This document shows, one piece after another, positions 1 through 11,305 of a DNA stretch of 64,000 nt. The stretch spans positions 31,339,346 to 31,403,345 of the forward strand of contig CM046350.1 of assembly GCA_025403435.1 (NCBI GenBank), written 5' to 3'. A program made the translations under genes and the position numbers. The notes beneath the pieces were generated by a model. That model searched no databases. It was not told where the DNA came from and saw nothing but the letters and a program-made list of their open reading frames with translations. The first letter of the stretch is position 1. Each line of letters opens with the position of its first letter. This DNA is from Artocarpus heterophyllus. Its lineage: Eukaryota; Streptophyta; Magnoliopsida; Rosales; Moraceae.

Positions 1-1475
1 ATGCAGGAAGGGAGACCAGTAGCATATTTCAGTGAGAAGCTAAATGGGGCAACTCTTAATTACCCAATTTATGATAAAGAGATCTTGCATTGGTTCAGGC
101 ATTAGAGACATGGTAGCACTACCTATGGCCTGAGGAGTTTGTGATTCACACCGATCATGAGTCCCTGAAACACTTGAAGGGCCAACACAAGCTAAACAAG
201 AGGCATGCTCGTTGGGTGGAATTCATAGAGACATTTCTGTATGTCATTCGCTACAAGCAAGGTAAGGAAAACGTCGTTGCTGATGCACTTTCTCTCAGGT
301 ATGTCTTAATCTCAACTCTTAATGCTAAACTACTGGGTTTTGAACATATTAAAGAGTTATGTGCTGATGACCATGACTTTAGTACTAAGTATCAAGCTTG
401 TGAGAGATTTGCTAGTGGTAAGTACTTTAGGCATGAGGGATACTTGTTTTGGGAGAATAAATTGTGTGTGCCTAATTGTTCATTAAGAGATTTGCTAGTA
501 AGAGAATCCCATGGGGGAGGATTGATGGGCATTTTGGAGTAATGAAGACTTTGGCGGTGTTGCAGGAACACTTCTATTGGCCACATATGAAACGAGATGT
601 TGAGAGGCTTTGTGGTAGATGTGTAACTTGTAGGCAGGCTAAATCAAGAGTGCAGCCCCACGGTTTGTACACCCCTTTACCAATACCTAGTGAACCCTAG
701 ATTGATATTTCGATGGATTTTGTGTTAGGTTTGCCTAGGTCTAAACGGGGAAGAGACTCGATATTTGTGGTCGTGGATAGGTTTTCCAAGATGGCCCATT
801 TTATTCCATGCCACAAGACAGATGATGCTTCCAATGTTGCTGATTTGTTCTTTAGGGAAACTGTGAGACTTCATGGTATAACTAGGACAATTGTTTCTGA
901 TAGGGACACCAAGTTCTTAAGCTACTTTTGGAAGACTTTGTGGGCTAAGTTAGGGACTAAGCTATTGTTTTCGACTACTTGTCATCCTCAAACCGATGGT
1001 CAAACAGAAGTTGTGAATAGAATCTTGCCTACTTTGTTGCGGGCTGTCATTAAAAAGAACATCAAAACATGGGAGGACTGTTTACCACATGTTGAGTTTG
1101 CTTATAATCGATCTGTTCATTCTGCTACTCAATTTTCACCATTTGAAATTGTTTATGGTTTTAATCCTTTAACTCCTTTGGATTTAATGCCATTACCTTT
1201 GTCTGAGCATGTGAATTTAGATGGAAAAAAGAAAAGCTGGCCTTGTTAAGCAAATACATTAGAAGGCAAGACTCAACATCGAGCGAAGGACTAAACAATA
1301 TATTAAACAACCAACAAAGGGCGTCATAAGCTTGTCTTCGAGCCCGGCGATTGGGTGTGGTTGCACTTACTCAAGGAACGGTTTCCAAAACAAAGGAAAT
1401 CCAAGCTGCTGCCTAGAGGGGACGGTCCTTTTCAAATTCTTGAAAGGATCAATGATAATGCATACAAGCTAGACT
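1..1475 (+). pseudogene. Decayed RNase H-integrase region of CRM#1
   Basis: The start encodes the end of RNase H (YFSEKL..., then [13 protein letters not shown] near 150-200). Integrase follows: a zinc finger ending [12 protein letters not shown] (about 605-650) and a DDE core with MDFVLGLP (about 713), SDRDTKF (about 897) and the Glu of QTEVVNR (about 1000). Breaks are clear: a frameshift near 90-130, another near 530 just before the zinc finger, a Trp-to-TAG stop at 698-700, and a frameshift near 1230. The frame is then cut at 1475 by the inserted LTR and resumes at 3512. The catalytic residues survive, but no intact protein could be made. Confidence 0.9.
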
Positions 1476-3506
1476 TGTTAGACATGTATGCCCTAAGGAG
1501 TAAAAATGTGATATGTTTTTGGAGACATTTTTATCAATAAAGAATTTATTTATTTATATATACCAAATCTTGTCCTCTTTACGTTCATATTCGTTGAATG
1601 TATGATAAGCAAACAGTAGTCTGAGACTGTCAGTCTAAACCTTAAAAATTGGGCATATGATGGGATGATTATGTGGTAGACACGATTCTTAAGGTGATAG
1701 TCTAAAACATATGATCCGCAATCGAGAGAATAAAGTTGGGCGCTTTATTCATGTAAAGATTGTTATGTTGTCTATATCCCTTTTGGGAGATGGTTTGTCT
1801 TGGCCATCGGAGTTGGACTCCGTGAATAAAAACATTGGCACGTTGTCATAGGTGACGATGTGTTGGATCGGGACATAAAGTGAATTGATTTGGATTAATA
1901 ATTTTGTCTTGGCAAATCGATTCACTTTAGACAGTCATTTATATTGTATCTTAATCCTGAGATGAATAGTGGGCCCGTTATCTCGACTTGTGTCTTTTGA
2001 TGTACCAATGGGTGACTCCTACATCTCTATAGTGGTATGCATGCCGGTACGTTGGAGGCATGACTCTTGATAGCGTAGACTTGTTATTCATAGATATGGA
2101 ATCCATAGCTCCTCTTTAGGAGTAATGATATCCTCTTATATGCGTTGTCCTGTAATTGGAAAACTGGAGCGCTCAACCATTTGGATACATAGGTGTAACC
2201 AAATGGTATACTATCTTTGGATGGTAAGTTTTCTAATGGTGAGACAATGGAACGTAAGATAAAAATAATTGGGAAGGTAAGATAGAACTTGTCCTTAAGC
2301 CGATTATGGATGATCATATGGGGATACAATACACTATGATATGTCATGGAGACTTAGCTACACGAGCTTCGTAATTTTATAAAGTTCGAGAGTGCAGCTC
2401 CAAGCTTTTAGTGGAGTAGCATTGGAGTTGATAATTGTGAAATGTATTTCTGGGATATTGGGTTTCATGATTATCATGAGCTTGAACTTTATAGGTCCAT
2501 TTTGGTCCCCTTTGCTAGCTCACAAAATCCTGTAACGACACGACGTGCTTTTCCAATAATTGGTGACTTATGTCGGATTTATCAGATTGGTTTAAAATTT
2601 GTAAGAATCAAATAATTCATGTCTGTTTATCAGTTGAATTAATTTTGTAAGAAATTAGTTCAAGATAAACTTGTTGAATTATTGCGATCAGATAATTCTT
2701 GTCTGTTTATCGGTTGATTTAATTTTGGATAAATTAGATCAAGATAAACTTGTAGAATTATTGTGAATTGATTTATTTTCTTAGAGATTATCTTGATAAA
2801 GTTTGTTTTGATCAGATAACTTCTCTATTGGGTTATTTGAATCAAAACTGAGACTTTATCCTTTAGAATCTCGGGTGGAAAATAAAAGATTCGTAGAGAT
2901 TTTTTCTCAGGAGTTTGGCCTGCCGGATGACGTGTTTGGCTTGCCGAACTGGCCTGTTTGGCCTGTCGATCAGAATGTTCTGCCTGCGAATCAGCGGAGA
3001 TAAGATTACGCGTTTTCACGTGGATCTTATCAGATATTGATCCGAACTTGATTCTGTTTCAAGTTTTTGAGACCTAATCTGATATTGACTGACCCCAGGA
3101 CCAATAGGTATAAAAAAGGGAGTGAGTCTCATGATTTACTTAGATCAATAGAGATCAATTTGAGAACTCTTCTAGTGAGCATCTGAAAACTCCCTGAGAG
3201 CTTTTGTTCAAAAATCACGAACACTAGCTTTGGGTTCTCTCTGTTGGTTGGAAGGAGAGTCACCGGTGGAAGAGCTGTACGTGTGAGCCCACACTCACTC
3301 CGGTTGTGGATAGAGAATAGTAAAGAAGACCAGTTGGTTGAGGCTCTTCTAGAACGTTACTTCTCTACACGGATTGCGGAGGTTCTTCGGCACACTGAGG
3401 TTAGTAAGATCTGTCTAATTTATACATATAACATGTCAAACTTGTGTTTTGGAAATTACTCTGATGGAAAATTTTTAAAATTCCGCTGCGCACTTTGTTT
3501 CCAACA
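1476..3506 (+). repeat. Solo LTR of the CopA copia family
   Basis: A 2031-bp block begins TGTTAGACATGTATGCCC and ends TTTCCAACA. It is flanked by a perfect 5-bp duplication, AGACT (1471-1475 and 3507-3511). Removing the block plus one duplicate rejoins the integrase sequence (KLDLPGEYG). The block matches the LTRs of CopA (44930-46952 and 52589-54617) along its whole length, including a TATA-like box near the 3' part. No internal domain is present, so this is a solo LTR left by LTR-LTR recombination. Confidence 0.95.
3109..3117 (+). promoter_or_regulatory. TATA-like box of the solo LTR
   Basis: TATAAAAAA lies about 390 bp from the LTR 3' end. The two CopA LTRs have TATAAATAG at the matching place (46555-46563 and 54220-54228). 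It is the probable start signal of the retroelement transcript. Activity is not shown. Confidence 0.55.
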
Positions 3507-3849
3507 AGACTTGCCAGGTGAGTATGGTATAAGTGCCTCCTTTAATGTTTCTGACCTAAGTCCTTTTCATGCAGGCGACGATTTGAGGACAAATCCCTCT
3601 CAAGAGGAGGGGAATGATGAGGACATCATTAGCACAAGCAAGAGCACGTGGGATGAGACATATTCAGATCCAATTCAAGTTCCCATTGGTCCGGTTACAA
3701 GAGCTCGTGCGAAGAAGTTCAAAGAAACGCTTATTGGGCTGATTCAAGCAACTTGGGCTCAAGCTATTGCATGGAGGCCCATTGAGGGAATTGCATGTGA
3801 CATCCAGACCAACAAATGCATGATTCAAGCTTTAGAAGGGATCGAGTAA
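3507..3849 (+). pseudogene. Integrase C-terminal region of CRM#1, running into the 3' LTR
   Basis: After the solo LTR the gypsy frame resumes with [20 protein letters not shown], the typical end of the plant gypsy integrase beta-barrel. It then has an acidic stretch (SQEEGNDEDI) and GPVTRARAKKFKE, and stops at 3847-3849. There is no recognisable chromodomain. The tail resembles the CR motif of CRM chromoviruses (inference). The last 235 bases of the frame lie inside the 3' LTR, which starts at 3615. Confidence 0.8.
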
Positions 3850-4367
3850 TTTCCATTTCAGTTACTTTCCCGTTTTGAGGTGACACGTGGCGAGAAGAAT
3901 CAGCTATTTACCTTTTAATGTCTAGTTTCCTTTTTCCGTTTGTTTTATTTCTATTATTGTAAGGCTTTTAAGCCATTAAGGGAACTTTCGTTATTTGCTT
4001 TAGATTAAACGTTTTGGTAATTGATTTGCCTAAAACTTCGTGGGCAATTAGGAGCTGAAATTTGCATAGGGGAACCACTATATAATGTAATAAATTTCAT
4101 TCAATGGAGGATAAGTTTTAACACATAATTTGAGGTTTAATTCTCTTCGGTTCCTCAACGAACTATTTGAACTTATCAGAAAATTTCGTGGCATTCATAG
4201 ACTTATCAATCAGTCCACCCATAGCTGGTGGTGGCGTCCTCACATACCAAGGTTCGTGCTTCTTGTTAGGCATCGGGTCGTGATTCCATTCAAAATCGGT
4301 TAGGAATTTTAATCTTGGAAAGCAATTTTGGTTAGGGTCGTGTCAGTTCTTGGCGGGGTTCGTATCA
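3615..4367 (+). repeat. 3' LTR of CRM#1
   Basis: This 753-bp LTR starts TGATGAGGACATC and ends GGTTCGTATCA. It matches both CRM#2 LTRs in reverse complement. A purine-rich tract, CAAGAGGAGGGGAA (3601-3614), abuts its start and is the PPT, so it also encodes pol residues QEEGN. A TATA-like TATATAA is at 4079-4085. Confidence 0.92.
4079..4085 (+). promoter_or_regulatory. TATA-like box in the CRM#1 3' LTR
   Basis: TATATAA in the LTR; the CRM#2 LTRs carry a related sequence (CTATATATTG in sense) at the same place. Probable retroelement promoter, with no evidence of present activity. Confidence 0.45.
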
Positions 4368-5154
4368 AGCTCTCAGTGCACAGGCTAAAGAAGAAGAGAA
4401 TAATCAGCGAGAGAATTTGTTTCACACTTGGAGTTTTGTGAATAACAAGGTTTGTAGTGTGATAATAGATGGAGGAAGTTGTACAAATGTGGCCAGCACC
4501 GAGTTAGTGGAGAAATTGGAGTTACCTACCTTGAAGCATCCAAGGCCATATTGGCTTCAATGGCTAAATGATTGTAGTGAGATCAAGGTTGATGGTGGCG
4601 TTTTTAATTGGAAAATATGAGGACAAGGTGCATTGTAATGTTGTTCCTATGCATGCATGTCACCTTTTGTTGGGAAGACCGTGGCAGTTCGATCGATGAA
4701 CCACACATGACAGTTTCACCAATAGGTACTCTTTTACCATGAATAAACAGCCAATGTCACTTGTACCATTGACTCCAAAACAAGTTCTTGAAGATCAATT
4801 AAAAATGCAGAGAGCAAGTGAAAAAAGAAAAGAGAAAGAAAGGGAGGCTGGACATAAGAGAAAAGAAAAAGAGAGGAGAGAAAAAGAATGTGTGAAAAAT
4901 AAGAGAGAAAAAGAGAAAGGAGAGAGTTCAACCTTAATGTGTGCGAGAGAGGAAAAATACAATTTCATTGCGAGAAAAGTGAGATCAAGAGAGCTTTAAT
5001 TTCTCATCAGCCCCTTATAGTACTAATGTACAAGGAGGCCCTTTTAAACACTAATGATCTCGTTGGTTCTGTGCCGAGCAATGTTGTTTTCCTTTTGCAG
5101 GAGTTCAAGGATGTATTTCCTGAAGAGTTGCCTCAAGTCTTACCTCAAATTTGA
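4368..5154 (+). pseudogene. GypB protease and lysine/glutamate-rich linker
   Basis: The frame resumes with ALSAQAKEEEN and reads into VIIDGGSCTNVAS (about 4460-4500), the retropepsin-like active site region (DGG in place of the common DSG/DTG). A frameshift near 4600 breaks the protease domain. At about 4739-4930 comes PLTPKQVLEDQ followed by a long stretch of alternating K, E and R, predicted coiled or disordered. CRM#2 and GypC have the same linker with different lengths. Further shifts lie near 4930-5000, and a stop (TGA for the expected Arg) is at 5152-5154. Confidence 0.8.
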
Positions 5155-6069
5155 GGAATTGAGCATCAAATTGACTTCATACCTGGTGCTTTAGTTCCAA
5201 ACCGGCCTGCCTGTAGGAGTAATCCTGAGGAGACAAGGGAACTTCAAAGGCAAGTAGGTGAGTTATTGGAGAAGGGATATGTGCATGAAAGCATGAGTCC
5301 TTGTGCAGTTTCGGTGTTGCTAGTGCCTAAGAAGGATGGGACATGGAGAATGTGTGTAGACTGCCGAGCCATCAACAACATTACGGTAAAGTATCGTCAT
5401 CCCATTCCTAGACTAGATGATATGCTAGATGAATTGCATGGTTCTTGTGTTTTTACCAAGATTGATCTTAAGAGTGGATATCACCAAATTAGGATGAAGG
5501 AAGGTGATGAGTGGAAAACTACATTTAAAACAAAATATGGTTTGTATGAATGGTTAGTTATGCCTTTCGGATTAACTAATGCACCTAGCACCTTCATGAG
5601 ACTTATGAACCATGTTTTGCGAGCTTACATTGGTCAATTTGTAGTTGTCTACTTTGATGATTTTCTGATATATAGCAAAAACTTGGATGATCATGTTGAA
5701 CATTTAAAACTTGTTTTAGATATTTTAAGGAAAGAAAAGTTGTTTGCTAACTTCAAGAAATGTACCTTTTGCACATGTAAGCTTGCATTTCTTGGTTTTG
5801 TTGTGAGTGCACAAGGTATACAGGTTGATGAGGAAAAGGTGAAGGCAATCCAAGATTGGCCAACTCCTACAACTATAGGGCAGGTGAGAAGTTTCCATGG
5901 CTTGGCTAGTTTCTACCGGTGTTTTGTTCGGGACTTTAGTAGCCTTGTCGTGCCTTTGACCGAAGTCATCAAGAAGAACGTTCCATTTAAGTGCAGGAGA
6001 GGAACAAGAAAAGGCATTCAAACTGATCAAGGAGAAGTAAACAAATGCACCTCTACTTGTTTTACCTAA
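5155..6069 (+). pseudogene. GypB reverse transcriptase
   Basis: The sequence shows the standard gypsy RT motifs in order: [43 protein letters not shown] and [13 protein letters not shown] (the FDD catalytic box). [13 protein letters not shown] and the thumb/connection [16 protein letters not shown] follow. The palm aspartates are kept. A frameshift near 5985 (the expected KWGEEQEK reads as KCRRGTRK) separates this from the RNase H domain. The encoded enzyme would copy element RNA into cDNA in cytoplasmic particles. Confidence 0.9.
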
Positions 6070-7861
6070 CTTCACTAAAACATTTGAAATAGAGTGTGAT
6101 GCTTCAGGTACAGGTATTGGAGGCATTTCGATGCAAGAAGGAAGATCGGTTGCATACTTTAGTGAAAAGTTGAGTGAGGCAGCTCTAAATTATCCCACTT
6201 ATGATAAGGAGATGTATGCATTGGTTAGAACTTTAGAGACTTGGCAGCACTATCTTTGGCCGAAGGAGTTTGTAATTCACACGGATCATGAATCCTTAAA
6301 GCATTTGAAGGGGCAGCACAAATTGAATAAATGCCATGCCAAGTGGGTAGAATTCATTGAGACATTCCCATATGTGATCAAATACAAGCAAGGTAAGGAA
6401 AACGTAGTTGCCGATGCATTATCTCGTAGGTACGCATTACTTTCAACTCTTGATGCTAAGTTGCTTGAATTTGAGTACATTAAAGAATTGTATGCATTGG
6501 ATTCTGATTTTGGAGTTGTGTTTAAAGATTGCACAAAGGGGGCATGTGGGAAATACTATTTACATGAGGGTTTCTTGTTTCGAGAAAATAAACTTTGCAT
6601 TCCTCATTCTTCTTTGCGTGAGTTGTTAGTTAGGGAGCCACATGGCAGTGGTTTGATGGGGCACTTTGGAATAGCTAAGACTTTAGGTGTCTTGCATGTG
6701 CATTTCTTTTGGCCACATATGAAGCGTGATGTTGAGAGGATTTGTGGGAGATGCATTACATGTAGACAAGCTAAGTCTAGGTTGCAACCACATGGGTTAT
6801 ATACTCCACTTCCTATTCCTAGAGAACCTTGGGTTGACATCTCTATGGACCTTGTGTTGGGGTTACCTAGGACTAAGAGGGGGAGAGATTCTGTATTTGT
6901 GGTAGTTGATAGGTTTTCTAAGATGGCACACTTCATTACATGTCATAAAACCGATGATGCATCACATATAGTTAATTTGTTTTTCAAGGAGATTGTTAGG
7001 TTGCATGGCATGCCTAGGAGTATTGTTTCTGATAGAGATGCAGAGTTCTTTAGTTACTTTTGGAAGACCTTGTGGGCAAAGTTGGGGACTAAGCTATTAT
7101 TTTCTACTACTTGTCACCCGCAGACTGATGGTCTAATTGAAGTAGTGAACAGGACTTTATCTACTCTATTACGTGCTATCATTCAAAAGAATTTGAAAAC
7201 TTGGGAAGATTGTTTGCCGCATGTTGAATTTGCTTATAATAGAAGTGTTCATTCTACAACTAAGTTTTCACTATTTGAAGTTGCTTATGGTTTTAATCCA
7301 TTGACTCCTTTGGATTTAACTCCTTTACCTTTGAATGAACAAGTTAACTTAGATGGCAAGAAAAAGGCTGATTTTGTTAGGCAAATGCACGAGAAGGCAA
7401 GACAAAACATGGGGAGGCATACCGAGCAATATGCAAGACAAGCCAATAAGGACCGCAAGCAGATGGTGTTTGAACCAGGAGATTGGGTGTGGCTGCATAT
7501 GAGAAAGGAACATTTGCCCAAACAAAGGCGTTCAAAACTCCTTCTGAGGGGTGATGGACCGTTTCAAGTGTTGGAATGCATTAATGAAAATGCCTACAAA
7601 CTTGATTTACCAGGTGAGTATGATGTTAGTGCTAGTTTTAATGTTTCTGACTTAACTCCTTTTGATGCAGCTAATGATTTGAGGACAAATCCTTCTCAAG
7701 ACGGGGAGAATAATGCAAGCAATGGAGCTGCACAAGTTAGGAGCCATGCATGTGATCCCTTAAGCCATTCAAATGGTCCAATCACGAGGTCTAAGGCCAA
7801 GCGTTTCAAGGAGGCATTGAATGGGCTCATTCAACAAATTGGTAATGTGCCACATAACTAG
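6070..7861 (+). pseudogene. GypB RNase H and integrase
   Basis: Just before the long frame is [11 protein letters not shown] (about 6085-6120), the first RNase H Asp. From 6131 the frame is open for 576 codons. It holds RNase H ([24 protein letters not shown]), the integrase zinc finger (HFGIAKTL ... [12 protein letters not shown]), and the DDE core ([15 protein letters not shown], then GLIEVVNR where relatives have GQTEVVNR; the Glu is kept). The C-terminal part has [31 protein letters not shown] and [13 protein letters not shown]. It ends at 7859-7861, about 150 bases inside the 3' LTR. This is the longest intact frame among the gypsy copies here. Confidence 0.92.
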
Positions 7862-8620
7862 AGCCCTGGCATAGGCCCAAGTCAATCTCAAGAGAGCCTA
7901 CTCACGATGATTAAGGTTCTAGAAGATTCACATTGATGATGTGCACGATTCCAGCAAATTGTGGGCCAGATTTGTAATTTCGAGAAATCTTCCTATTTTG
8001 GATCGACACGTGGGTGCCATGTCATCAAGTTTGAGCCTCGTCATCAATTTATTTTCCTAGTGTAATTTTTGTATTTTTAGTTGTCAAATTCGGTTTTACT
8101 AGGCATGAAAACAAACATGGATATTTTTCCCTTTTTTGGATTAGGTTAGGTGCATTTTAAGGATAAGATTAGCAACTTTCCATTTGTGTTATTCTAGGGC
8201 TTAATTTCGCATGGGAAAGCACCAATTAAGGGATTTTCTAAGTGAACCTTCGTTTAGGGATTCTTTTGGGCTAAAAATCGTTCCCATATAATTGTAAACA
8301 CTTTATTATTTTGAGAAGTAATCAATCAGATCATTATTCACGAATTTGTGAGGCTTTTCTTGCGTTCTTCTTATTTTCTTGAGAAGACTCTTTGAACTTA
8401 TCAAGATTAATCTTGTGCCATTCAACAAACTTACTTATCATCTAGGGTTTTTAAGTGCTCTTGAAATTCTAGGTGTGGCATCTTCCTATCCATGGTTCTT
8501 GGTTCGTGTCTCACTAGATTACGAGTCAAGGCTCAACAAACGTGTGTCTTAAGGGATTAAGGGTTCGAATTCAAGATTTGGTGTTGGGTCTTGTCGTGTT
8601 AGTCGGCGGGGTTCATTTCA
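7711..8620 (+). repeat. 3' LTR of GypB
   Basis: The LTR ends with GGGGTTCATTTCA at 8620, directly against Athila sequence. The start is set by alignment with the relatives, whose LTRs begin TGATG right after a purine tract. Here the tract CAAGACGGGGAGAA (7697-7710) is followed by TAATG, a likely G-to-A change of TGATG. Without the partner LTR in the window the start is provisional (7711 or 7714). Confidence 0.7.
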
Positions 8621-9134
8621 ATTCCTCTATTATAATTTTGTGCATACATAGAGTTGGGCTTATAACTTTAATGTTTGAAATGGACCATCCCAAAACAAAC
8701 TTGTGCTTCTTTAATGCCTTGAGTAGCCTCTCTTCATCTTGTTTGCTCAAGGATGCCAAAATGATAACTGGAAGAGTAGAATTTTCTCCCAAGAAGGCAT
8801 AACGGAAATGATTAGGCAATCGTTTCAAGATTAGCCCTCCTTGCAAAATCTAGATCCTTCTTTGGACACTAAAAATCTTCGAGAGTAGACTTTGACCCAA
8901 GAACATTGGTTTGATCACTAGCATTTTCCTTACTAGGTAGAGACTCAAGAGCAAGCACACTATCCATATGATCTTTGTTAACAGCTTGATAAGCACAATC
9001 AAATTCCATAGTGGGAAGTGTATCCCTGTAAAAGTAGAGTTTACAAAACTATGTTCCAATGGATCACTAGGGAAAATTTCATGCACCAACTTTTGAACAC
9101 ATTTATCAACCACATCAACTCGATTGCACCTCAT
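8621..9134 (-). pseudogene. Athila protease-RT linker and RT N-terminus (truncated)
   Basis: The minus strand encodes MRCNRVDVVDKCVQKLVHEI (about 9075-9134), the usual Athila segment after protease. After a frame change it reads LPNHFRYAFLGENSTLPVII and ISPTLCMHKIIIEE (8625-8830), the conserved lead-in to Athila reverse transcriptase. The RT palm is missing because the GypB insertion cuts the frame at 8621. Confidence 0.85.
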
Positions 9135-9171
9135 CTGGAAATGTCATGGTGCAGAAGATGTTGAACTTCAC

Positions 9172-9700
9172 TTATTCATCATTTACCCTAAGGGTCAAGT
9201 TTCTATTATGGACGTCAATGAGTGCTCTCCCATTAGCAAGAAATGGACAACTAGGAATGATTGGCATCTCCCAGTCTTCCTCCATATCTAGAACAACGAA
9301 AGCCACTAGAAAGATGAACTTATCAACTTTTACCAAGATATTTTCAATGACTCCTTTAAGATAAGTAAGAAATTGGTTTGCCAATGAGGTCATAGTTGGC
9401 TTAATCTCCCCAAGCCCTAATTTCTGGAACACTGTTAAAAGCATGAGACTAATGGTAGTTCCAAGGTCATATAGGGCTCTCACAAAAGTATAACTCCCAA
9501 GAGTGCATGAAATGGTGAAGCTTCCAAGATCCTTCAACTTTTGTAGGATTTTTTTTTTTTTGAAGGATTGCACTAAATCCTCCATAAAATTTACAGTCTT
9601 ATAATCTTCTAATTTCCACTTCTTAGCCATCACTTCTTTCATGACTTCACATAATGAGACATTTGCTCCAAAGCATCCACAAAAGGAATGTTGATGTGAA
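9172..9700 (-). pseudogene. Athila aspartic protease
   Basis: The frame from 9642 down reads LKDLGSFTISCTLGSYTFVRALYDLGTTISLM, then KLGLGEIKPT, GVIENILVKVDKFIFL, PFLANGRALIDVHNRNLTLRV. This is the Athila retropepsin. The active site, usually DLGAS, is DLGTT here. A run of T at 9548-9559 (Lys codons on the minus strand) may mark slippage. The protease would cut the Gag-Pol polyprotein. Confidence 0.88.
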
Positions 9701-9836
9701 TCTTCTTGAAGATCTCAAGAAACTTGGAAACTTATGTGTCAAGCTTCTTCCTCTGGAAACGTTGAGGGAATGGCAATGGTGGAGAAAAGATGGGAGGATT
9801 TTTTCGGAAAGAGATTGAACTAGACTTTGAGGCTGC

Positions 9837-11064
9837 CTATGGTTGTTTTGCTTCCACTACATCATCCTTGGTCTTAGGTTTGGAAGGCTTGGGTTCTTCT
9901 AGAGCTCTTCCACTCCTTAGTGTGATAGCATTACAATGGTCCTTAAGATTCTTCTCGTTATCACTGGGAAATTTCTTGGATGATTGCTCCTTAAAGGCAA
10001 TTGCAAGTTGTCCAACTTGAACTTCAAGGTTCTTCTTGGATGCTCCCAAGTTATTACAATGAGTCTCAACAACATTTTGAGTGACACCCGATGGTGGTTG
10101 CAAGAAATTTCTAAAGTTCCCATAAGAGAGGTTTTCGTGATTTTGAAGGCCTAGATGATAATGAGTAGGTAAATTGTGACCTCTATAGCTCAAATTCCGA
10201 TTCTTGCCAAAGTTCACTTATTCTTGACCGACATCAACCTCAATGTAAGAAGCATTTGTCGCATTGGATGATTCAGCAATGGTTGGAACTCCTTGTGTTA
10301 TCAATGCAGCTAATTGGTTAGTAAGAGAGGTTACGTGAGTGGATAAGGTGGTTAAAGGATCCACCTCATGAACCTCAGCTACTCTCCTAGTTATAGACCA
10401 CTCATTAGGCCAATCGAAGTTGTTTGAAGAGATTTCATCTAAAATCTCAAAAGCAACATTTGGTGTTTTGCCTAGCAAAGTGCCTCCCACGATAGCATCG
10501 AGTATGCTCCTTGTTTGACCATTCAACCCTTTGTAGAAGAGTTGGATTTGAAACCAATCTACAAAACCATGTTAGGGACATCGCCGAAAAAGGCTCTTAA
10601 ACCTTTGGGTCAAAATCCAATTGTCAAAATTTTCGAATCCCACTCCTCAATTGTGTTGTCTTTGATGGTGGGAAGAATGTGATGAGGAATTTAGAAGCCA
10701 TTTCCCCGTAAGTTGTGATACTTCCTGATTGAAATGATTGGAACCAACTTCAAGCCTTGTCCTTAAGAGAGAAAAGGGAACAAGTGGAGTCGTATTGCAT
10801 CATTGGTTACTCCATTTATCTTCAGGATATCACAACACTCCAAGAAAACTACTAGATGGACCTTGGCGCATATTCACTCCAACCACTGAATTGGTTTTGT
10901 TGAACCATGCCAATGAGTCATAGCTTTAACTTGAAATTGTTGGCATTGACCAGTTGATGTGCAATCCCATTATAATTATCATTCACAATGGGATGGATAT
11001 AGTCTCAGATTGCCCGTTGTTAGGGCAATTGTTGTTGATCTAGGTTTTGATTAGCTTCTGCCAT
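9837..11064 (-). pseudogene. Athila gag
   Basis: Translation on the minus strand probably began at the ATG at 11064-11062 (MAEANQNLDQQ). The first third carries stops (for example after QLP and near QRAI). From 10526 the frame is good: LNGQTRSILDAIVGGTLLGK, PNEWSITRRVAEVHEVDPLT. A single in-frame TAA (near 10218-10220) follows GQE, and the frame then continues in phase to TLRSGRALEEPKPSKPK. This is typical Athila capsid/nucleocapsid; no CCHC knuckle is visible. The protein is not intact. Confidence 0.85.
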
Positions 11065-11280
11065 GGCTTAAGCTTGTAGTCTTCTATTTCTCGTAATATT
11101 ATGAAGTGTTCTTTCGATCTCTATGTCAAGTGGAAAGACTTCCAAGCTTCGAGCTCTTCGCGTAAACTGTCGCAACGCAAATTTAACCAAACTTAACAAA
11201 CTTAAAAGAGGACAAACACCTAAATTAAGATCAAATTATTTGACCACAATATTAGCAAATTTCCAAAAAAAAAAAATTCA

Positions 11281-11299
11281 ATCCCCAACAATGGCTCCA
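11281..11299 (-). other. Athila primer-binding site (tRNA-Asp type)
   Basis: On the minus strand this reads TGGAGCCATTGTTGGGGAT. It is close to TGGCGCCGTTGCCGGGGA, the site used by plant Athila/Tat elements for tRNA-Asp priming. The differences are C-to-T or G-to-A transitions apart from one. It lies a few bases inside the 5' LTR end. Confidence 0.8.
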
Positions 11300-11305
11300 A
11301 AAACT

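Larger units (their letters stand above)
1..4367 (+). mobile_element. CRM#1: 3' part of a CRM-like Ty3/gypsy LTR retrotransposon
   Basis: The window opens inside the RNase H region of a gypsy element. It continues through integrase and ends with a 3' LTR closing in TTCGTATCA at 4367. The order RNase H, integrase, LTR is that of Ty3/gypsy. A copia solo LTR (1476-3506) interrupts the integrase C-terminal region. The element sits inside GypB: bases 4368 onward resume another gypsy frame just before its protease, and AGCTC at 4368-4372 is the likely right TSD copy. The sequence is nearly identical in layout to CRM#2 (14196-20939, opposite strand), so both belong to one family. The 5' LTR, gag, protease and reverse transcriptase lie left of the window. 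Confidence 0.9.
4368..8620 (+). mobile_element. GypB: CRM-like Ty3/gypsy element, 3' part (protease to 3' LTR)
   Basis: The part in the window runs protease, charged linker, reverse transcriptase, RNase H, integrase, 3' LTR. It is host to CRM#1 on its left. On its right it abuts an Athila reverse transcriptase frame read on the other strand at 8621, so GypB inserted into Athila. ATTCC at 8621-8625 is the likely right TSD copy. GypB is clearly related to, but diverged from, CRM#1, CRM#2 and GypC. Its gag and 5' LTR are left of the window. Confidence 0.88.

Noticed and set aside
3507..3849. A separate host gene after the first solo LTR
   Set aside because: Its first residues complete the integrase motif cut at 1475 and the rest matches the tails of CRM#2 and GypC; it is retroelement sequence.
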